From Gammaproteobacteria bacterium (GTDB lineage: Bacteria > Pseudomonadota > Gammaproteobacteria > JAABTG01), in NCBI GenBank assembly GCA_017999615.1, contig JAGNLM010000003.1:1-64000 (forward strand): a stretch of DNA of 64,000 bases, written 5' to 3'. Numbering within the stretch: the first letter of the stretch is position 1; each line of letters opens with the position of its first letter. The position numbers were made by a program, and so were the translations under genes. The notes beneath the pieces were generated by a model. The model was not told where the DNA came from. It did no database searches and saw only the letters and a program-made list of their open reading frames with translations. Shown piece after piece: positions 63,727 to 64,000 of this stretch.

Positions 63727-64000
63727 TCAACGCACGAAGTACCACGCCACCGCCAGGGCCAGCAGCAGCGCGACCCCCACAAAGTAGGCGATGGGGCGCG
63801 CGCTGCGGCGGGGTGCGTCGCGACCGGCCGGGTGGGGCGCACCGTCGCCGCCCCGGTCCCTGTCCCCAGCCTCTCCCCTGTCCGGGGCCTGCAGGGGTGC
63901 CGCCAGGGCCTCCCGCTGGTCGGCATCGGCCGCCTTCGCTCGGGCCTCCTCGTAGAGCCGGCTCGCCTCTGCGTACACCGGCGCCGACCGGTCTTCCCCC
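63727..64000 (-). CDS. C-terminal part of a membrane-anchored protein (5' end outside the window)
   Basis: The minus-strand frame is open from the window edge to a stop at 63727-63729. It encodes a helical, Ala/Glu-rich segment ('VYAEASRLYEEARAKAADADQREALA') typical of TPR-like or DnaJ-linked helices, an Asp/Arg/Gly-rich linker, and a single C-terminal membrane helix 'YFVGVALLLALAVAWYFV' ending in Arg. A GTG at 63978 could start it, but the frame continues in the same style to the edge, so it is probably partial. Family not recognised. Confidence 0.55.
   Translation of the reverse strand, partial: GEDRSAPVYAEASRLYEEARAKAADADQREALAAPLQAPDRGEAGDRDRGGDGAPHPAGRDAPRRSARPIAYFVGVALLLALAVAWYFVR

Overview
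High-GC (visibly about two-thirds or more G+C) chromosomal DNA from a Gram-negative bacterium. Outer-membrane porin and efflux genes, a CigR/RcnB-type protein, CioAB-type bd oxidase, VPLPA/PEP-CTERM sorting tails, a Sec-containing SelD and a norspermidine pathway together suggest Pseudomonadota (gamma) or a Desulfobacterota-like relative; the sequence alone does not settle which. There are no rRNA or tRNA genes, no CRISPR and no intact transposase. Intergenic spaces are unusually rich in short tandem repeats with 11-13 bp units.

Layout. 1-1931: molybdate transporter modA(partial)BC. 2005-4441: small His/Arg-rich secreted protein, YdcF-like protein, DmeF-type metal efflux. 4583-9310: tightly overlapping efflux operon (outer-membrane factor, MacA-like adaptor, MacB-like ATPase and permease). 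9324-11901: DUF4143 ATPase and Fic protein. 12030-16408: methyltransferase, three small unknown genes, CigR-like protein, WG/ankyrin protein, DsrE-like protein. 16519-22772: secreted and surface proteins (VPLPA-type and PEP-CTERM-tagged proteins, an alpha/alpha-barrel protein, an S8 protease). 22848-27744: accessory island with three copies of a 121-bp inverted-repeat element, an N-terminally truncated Rpn nuclease, a lipoprotein, and a three-gene set (64-aa protein, SMC/Rad50-like ATPase, PD-(D/E)XK nuclease) that looks like a defence or DNA-processing module. 27824-31120: porin, transporter remnant, cupin, toxin-antitoxin pair. 31300-35161: CioAB oxidase and NhaD antiporter, with a fourth 121-bp element between their 3' ends.

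35349-50682: DUF2721 protein, selD with an in-frame UGA (selenocysteine), ArsA-like ATPase, lone hisF, then a five-gene minus-strand operon (hexapeptide-repeat protein, glmM, NagB-like protein, nucleotidyltransferase, cytochrome c) divergent from a long YvcK/CofD-like gene. These fit a UDP-GlcNAc/amino-sugar theme. A DASS transporter, a second ankyrin protein and an FMN reductase follow. 50862-59027: trehalose/alpha-glucan block: membrane-anchored OtsA, OtsB, MalQ and a TreS-maltokinase fusion whose kinase metal-binding motif is lost. 59129-64000: BASS/ACR3-like transporter, carboxynorspermidine decarboxylase and dehydrogenase (norspermidine synthesis), a DUF533 protein, and the 3' end of a membrane protein cut by the window edge.

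Most attractive for follow-up: the constant-length 121-bp element family and its effect on two gene starts; the ATPase-nuclease module with duplicated gene boundaries; the NagB-like/GlmM/LbH/YvcK cluster with an altered NagB active site; the pseudokinase-like maltokinase fused to TreS; and the membrane-sensor-like OtsA.
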